64,000 nt of DNA. Origin: Planctomycetota bacterium. GTDB lineage: Bacteria > Planctomycetota > UBA1135. Made by a program: the position numbers and the translations under genes. Shown in pieces: positions 61,038-64,000 of this stretch (the stretch's first letter is position 1; each line of letters opens with the position of its first letter). The notes under the pieces are model-generated. The model did not search any database and had not been told where the DNA came from. It saw nothing but the letters and a program-made list of their open reading frames with translations. Where the stretch lies: contig QQUA01000006.1 in NCBI GenBank assembly GCA_008501825.1, positions 558,001 to 622,000 on the forward strand, read 5' to 3'.

Positions 61038-61988
61038 ATGGAACCGAATGTGTTCTACCAGACCCAGGCGGGTCCTTATTGGGATTGGAAAGTGGCCGTG
61101 GACTTGTTTTTCGGCGGCGCCGGAGTCGGTGCCTTCCTACTCGCGGTCGGATTGAGTTTCGTGCTGACCCGGGGCAACCGGCGGGTCTGCCAGACCGCCG
61201 CTTGGCTGGCGCCGATCCTAGTCGTCCTCGGGCTTCTCTTCCTGCTGCTGAAACTGGGGCGGCCGCACTACCTCCTTCTTACGTTCACGAAGTTCGTGCC
61301 GACCTCACCACTTTGGTGGGGCGGGATCTTTCAGACCCTCTTCGTCATCGGCAGCATCTGGTACGCGCTCCGGTGGCGGAATCCGGACAGCGGCGAACGT
61401 GGGACGCGCATCCTCGGCCTGGCCCTCACGCCGGTGGCGGTCATCGTCGGTGCGTACCACGGCCTCTTGTTGGCGGTGATCAACGCGCGGCCGGTCTGGA
61501 ACACCGGACCCACCGTAGTCGCTGCGATCCTCGGTTTCGCTACCACCGGGATCGCGGCGGTCCTCATCACACACCTCGTGCGAGCTCGCCTAGCGGGTCG
61601 ACTGGCTGACCCAGAACGGGTCGCCGACTGGCTGGACAGGATCTCCCCGGTCCGGAACATCCTCGTCGGAGCGATGGTGCTGCAGGGCGGCACGATGTTC
61701 TTCTGGTGGCTGAGCCTGCGTTTCGGCTCACTCCAGGACATGCAGGCCTTGGAGGCCGCCAACGCCGAGTACGGAACCATGTTCTGGTGGCTCGGCGTGG
61801 TCCTCGGGCTTGCCGTTCCACTTGGTCTGGGCGCTCTTGCCGTGGTGCGCGGCGAACGGGCCCACCATCGACTCCGAGTGCAGACCATCGCGCTCACCAG
61901 CGCGCTCATTCTCATCGGAGGTTTCTTCTTCCGGCTCGCCGTCGTCCTCGGCGGTCAGGCTGATACACCCATTCCGACGCTCTCTTGA
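61038..61988 (+). CDS. NrfD/PsrC-like membrane quinol-interacting subunit
   Basis: About 316 residues from ATG at 61038, chosen because AGGAG ends six bases before it; an in-frame ATG at 61020 has no such site. Eight or nine membrane helices of the NrfD (polysulfide reductase C) type: WDWKVAVDLFFGGAGVGAFL, LAPILVVLGLLFLLLKLGRP, SPLWWGGIFQTLFVIGSIW, LTPVAVIVGAYHGLLLAV and others. The GGAGVGAFL start and LKLGRPHYLL are family hallmarks. It passes electrons between the quinone pool and a periplasmic molybdoenzyme. It precedes the catalytic gene by 12 bases, the reverse of the common psrABC order. Confidence 0.9.
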   Translation: MEPNVFYQTQAGPYWDWKVAVDLFFGGAGVGAFLLAVGLSFVLTRGNRRVCQTAAWLAPILVVLGLLFLLLKLGRPHYLLLTFTKFVPTSPLWWGGIFQTLFVIGSIWYALRWRNPDSGERGTRILGLALTPVAVIVGAYHGLLLAVINARPVWNTGPTVVAAILGFATTGIAAVLITHLVRARLAGRLADPERVADWLDRISPVRNILVGAMVLQGGTMFFWWLSLRFGSLQDMQALEAANAEYGTMFWWLGVVLGLAVPLGLGALAVVRGERAHHRLRVQTIALTSALILIGGFFFRLAVVLGGQADTPIPTLS

Positions 61989-62000
61989 GGAGGCTGAACC

Positions 62001-64000
62001 ATGACTACCTACCAGCTCACTCCTCGCTCGGCGGACGAGTCCGCTGCGATTTGCTCCCGACGCGGGTTCCTGGGAAAGGCTGCCGGATTCGGGCTAATAG
62101 CCACGGCCACCGGTGCGCCCACCCTCACCTATTTCGTCCGGTCGAAGGGCGCGCCTTCTGCGGCGCCGCTCGGCGAATGGTTCGCCTCGACTTGCCAAGG
62201 CTGCACCACCTGGTGTCCGGTCCAGGTGAAGATTGTCGACGGGGTTGCCGTCAAGGTTCGCGGCAACCCGTACTCCGCGGCCAACCACGGCGAGATTTGC
62301 CCACGACCGCACCTGGCCTTGCAGCAGGTATACGACCCGGATCGGATCAAGGTGCCGATGAAACGCACCAACCCCCGCAAGGGAAAGGACGAAGATCCGG
62401 CATTCGTTCCGATCGGTTGGGACGAAGCCATGGACCTTCTCGCCGAGCGCATGATGCAGTTGCGGCGCGATGACGAGACCCACAAGTTCGCGGTCTTCCG
62501 CGGGCGCTACACCTATTTGCGGGACGTCATCTACTCGGCGCTTCCCAAGATTTTCGGTTCTCCGAACGGCATCAGTCACTCGGCGATTTGCGCCGAGGCG
62601 GAGAAGTTCGGCGCCTACTGCACCGAAGGCTTTTGGGACTACCGCGATTACGACCTCGAGAACACCCGGTACGTGCTGTGCTGGGGGGCTGATCCGCTGG
62701 CCTCCAATCGGCAAGTTCCCCACGCGATCAGTATCTGGGGCAAGGTCCAGGACCAGGCCGAGATCGCCGTGGTGGACCCGCGCCTGTCGATTACCGCCGC
62801 CAAGGCGGACGAGTGGCTCCCTGTCATGCCCGGCGAGGACGGCGCGCTGGCCGTCGCCATGGCCCACGTCATCCTGACGGAGGGCTTGTGGAGTCGCGAA
62901 TTCGTCGGCGACTTCGACCAAGACGGAGGCGCATTCGTCGCCGGCGAACTGGTCGATGAGGCCAGCTTCGCCGAGGCGCACTGCCACGGGTTGGTGAAGT
63001 GGTGGAACCTCGAGCTCAAGGACCGCACGCCCGAGTGGGCCGAAAAGCAGTGTGGGATTCCGGCCGATCAGATCCGTCGGGTGGCCATCGGCTTCGCCAA
63101 GGCGGCGCCGCGTGCGATCAGTTGGGTCTCGCCTGGAGCGAGTATGCAGGCTCGGGGTGGATATGCGGCGATGGCTGCGCACGCGCTGAACGGCTTGGTG
63201 GGTTCGACCGACAACCTCGGCGGGTGCGTGCAGAAGACCAAGGTACCCGCGGACTCCATTCCCGATCTCGCCCCTTACCAGGACGAAATCGCGAAGAAGA
63301 ACTCCAAGCAGAAAAAGATCGACCAGCGGGGAACGCTCGCTTTCCCGTCGCTGAAGTCGGGCAAGAGCGGCGGCGGGGTCGTGACCAACAACGCCGCGGA
63401 TGCGATCCTCAATGGGGATCCCTACGACATCAAGGTCGCGATCGCCTATTGGGCGAACTTTGCGTTCTCCTGCAGCGATACCAAGCGCTGGGAGAAAGCC
63501 TTGGCGAAGATCCCGTATTTCGTGCACATCACCACGCATGCCTCGGAAACCAGCCACTTCGCGGACCTGGTTTTACCGGCTGCGCACCAGATGTTCGAGA
63601 AGTGGGGCTTCCTGAAGTCCAAGCAAAATCTCCATGGGTACTCGACTCTGAACCAGCGACTCATCGAGCCGATGTGGGACGTAAAGCAGGACGAGACCGA
63701 GGTGCCTTGGATGATTGCGGAGAAGCTCGCCGAGAAGGGATTCAGCCGGCTCCTGGACTACTATCGCGAGTCTTTCGCAGATCCCGAGTCGGGAACGCAG
63801 CCCAAGGACGGCGCGGAGTTCTCCCTGTCCGCGTTAAAGCTTCTCACGCGACCCTGTTGGGATGCGAGTCACAAGGACTACGGCAAATACGGCGACCGCC
63901 TCAATGGTTGGAAAGACTTTTTGGCCAAGGGAGTCTGGAACTCGCATCGTTACGAATACAAGTCGCGTTGGAAGAAGTTCAAGACCAAGACCGGAAAGTT
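62001..64000 (+). CDS. Tat-exported molybdopterin oxidoreductase catalytic subunit (PsrA/PhsA/TtrA/ArrA-like), cut by right edge
   Basis: At least 666 residues, open to the end of the window. GAGGAGG stands seven bases before the ATG. A twin-arginine signal (SRRGFLGKAAGFGLIATATG) is followed by a 4Fe-4S site C65-x2-C68-x3-C72-x27-C100. The molybdenum ligand is probably C197 in SHSAICAEAEKF, the Cys type of polysulfide, thiosulfate, tetrathionate and arsenate reductases. Further family segments are YVLCWGADPLASNRQVPHA, IAVVDPRLSITAAKADEWLP, MPGEDGALAVAMAHVIL and HFADLVLPAAHQMFEKWG. Its electron partner is the NrfD-like subunit upstream; a ferredoxin-like subunit may follow beyond the window. 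The exact substrate cannot be told. Confidence 0.93.
   Translation, partial: MTTYQLTPRSADESAAICSRRGFLGKAAGFGLIATATGAPTLTYFVRSKGAPSAAPLGEWFASTCQGCTTWCPVQVKIVDGVAVKVRGNPYSAANHGEICPRPHLALQQVYDPDRIKVPMKRTNPRKGKDEDPAFVPIGWDEAMDLLAERMMQLRRDDETHKFAVFRGRYTYLRDVIYSALPKIFGSPNGISHSAICAEAEKFGAYCTEGFWDYRDYDLENTRYVLCWGADPLASNRQVPHAISIWGKVQDQAEIAVVDPRLSITAAKADEWLPVMPGEDGALAVAMAHVILTEGLWSREFVGDFDQDGGAFVAGELVDEASFAEAHCHGLVKWWNLELKDRTPEWAEKQCGIPADQIRRVAIGFAKAAPRAISWVSPGASMQARGGYAAMAAHALNGLVGSTDNLGGCVQKTKVPADSIPDLAPYQDEIAKKNSKQKKIDQRGTLAFPSLKSGKSGGGVVTNNAADAILNGDPYDIKVAIAYWANFAFSCSDTKRWEKALAKIPYFVHITTHASETSHFADLVLPAAHQMFEKWGFLKSKQNLHGYSTLNQRLIEPMWDVKQDETEVPWMIAEKLAEKGFSRLLDYYRESFADPESGTQPKDGAEFSLSALKLLTRPCWDASHKDYGKYGDRLNGWKDFLAKGVWNSHRYEYKSRWKKFKTKTGK

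Noticed and set aside
62094..63557. 487-codon open frame antisense to the molybdoenzyme gene
   Set aside because: It is the codon-bias shadow of a G+C-rich gene whose sense frame has unmistakable iron-sulfur and molybdopterin motifs.

Overview
The window reads as a chromosome segment from a Planctomycetota-like bacterium. This is inferred from gene content only: many Ser/Thr protein kinases paired with ECF sigma factors, kinases fused to WD40, TPR or sulfatase-modifying-factor (FGE-like) domains, large secreted FG-GAP/VCBS propeller proteins, a YHYH protein and an S74-chaperone protein. No rRNA, tRNA, CRISPR array or insertion sequence was found.

Layout. 1-40.9 kb is dominated by sigma/kinase signalling genes alternating with secreted proteins. 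Sigma-kinase neighbours are: sigma tail + zinc-finger/kinase/WD40 (1-3619); kinase-FGE + sigma (17325-20806); kinase-FGE convergent with a sigma (21958-25139); sigma, propeller, kinase-TPR (27854-33558); sigma + kinase-TPR (38312-35035). Between them lie exported proteins (five propeller proteins, a LolA-like protein, a Sel1 lipoprotein, an S74 protein, a duplicated LamG-like protein, a CX3C-rich protein). Several share one of two C-terminal modules. At 10.1-15.4 kb a YHYH protein, a small YtkA-like lipoprotein and a di-heme MauG/CCP-type enzyme form an operon divergent from a two-component pair whose response regulator carries a one-base frameshift. A TerC-family membrane protein sits at 38.5 kb.

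41.0-47.9 kb is a heavy-metal RND efflux operon (His-rich protein, adaptor, CzcA/CusA-type pump, TolC-like protein), followed by a propeller-sensor histidine kinase and a NarL-type regulator (48.1-51.7 kb). 51.8-57.0 kb holds a C-type-lectin-like protein, a divergent NmrA-like reductase/AraC regulator pair, a beta-barrel protein and a K+ channel-like protein. 57.0-57.8 kb has only decayed-looking reading frames.

57.8-64 kb is visibly richer in G+C and looks like an acquired respiratory island: an outer-membrane barrel protein, a sigma-54 activator (bEBP), a degenerate activator-like protein without GAFTGA or HTH, an NrfD-like quinol-interacting membrane subunit, and a Tat-exported molybdopterin oxidoreductase running off the right edge. 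Three sequences matching the sigma-54 -24/-12 consensus (GG-N10-GC) stand before the barrel gene, the degenerate activator gene and the nrfD-like gene, so the island reads as one sigma-54 regulon. This, with the activator-like pseudo-ATPase inside its own regulon, is the most interesting candidate system here. The di-heme enzyme/lipoprotein/YHYH operon and the shared C-terminal modules come next.
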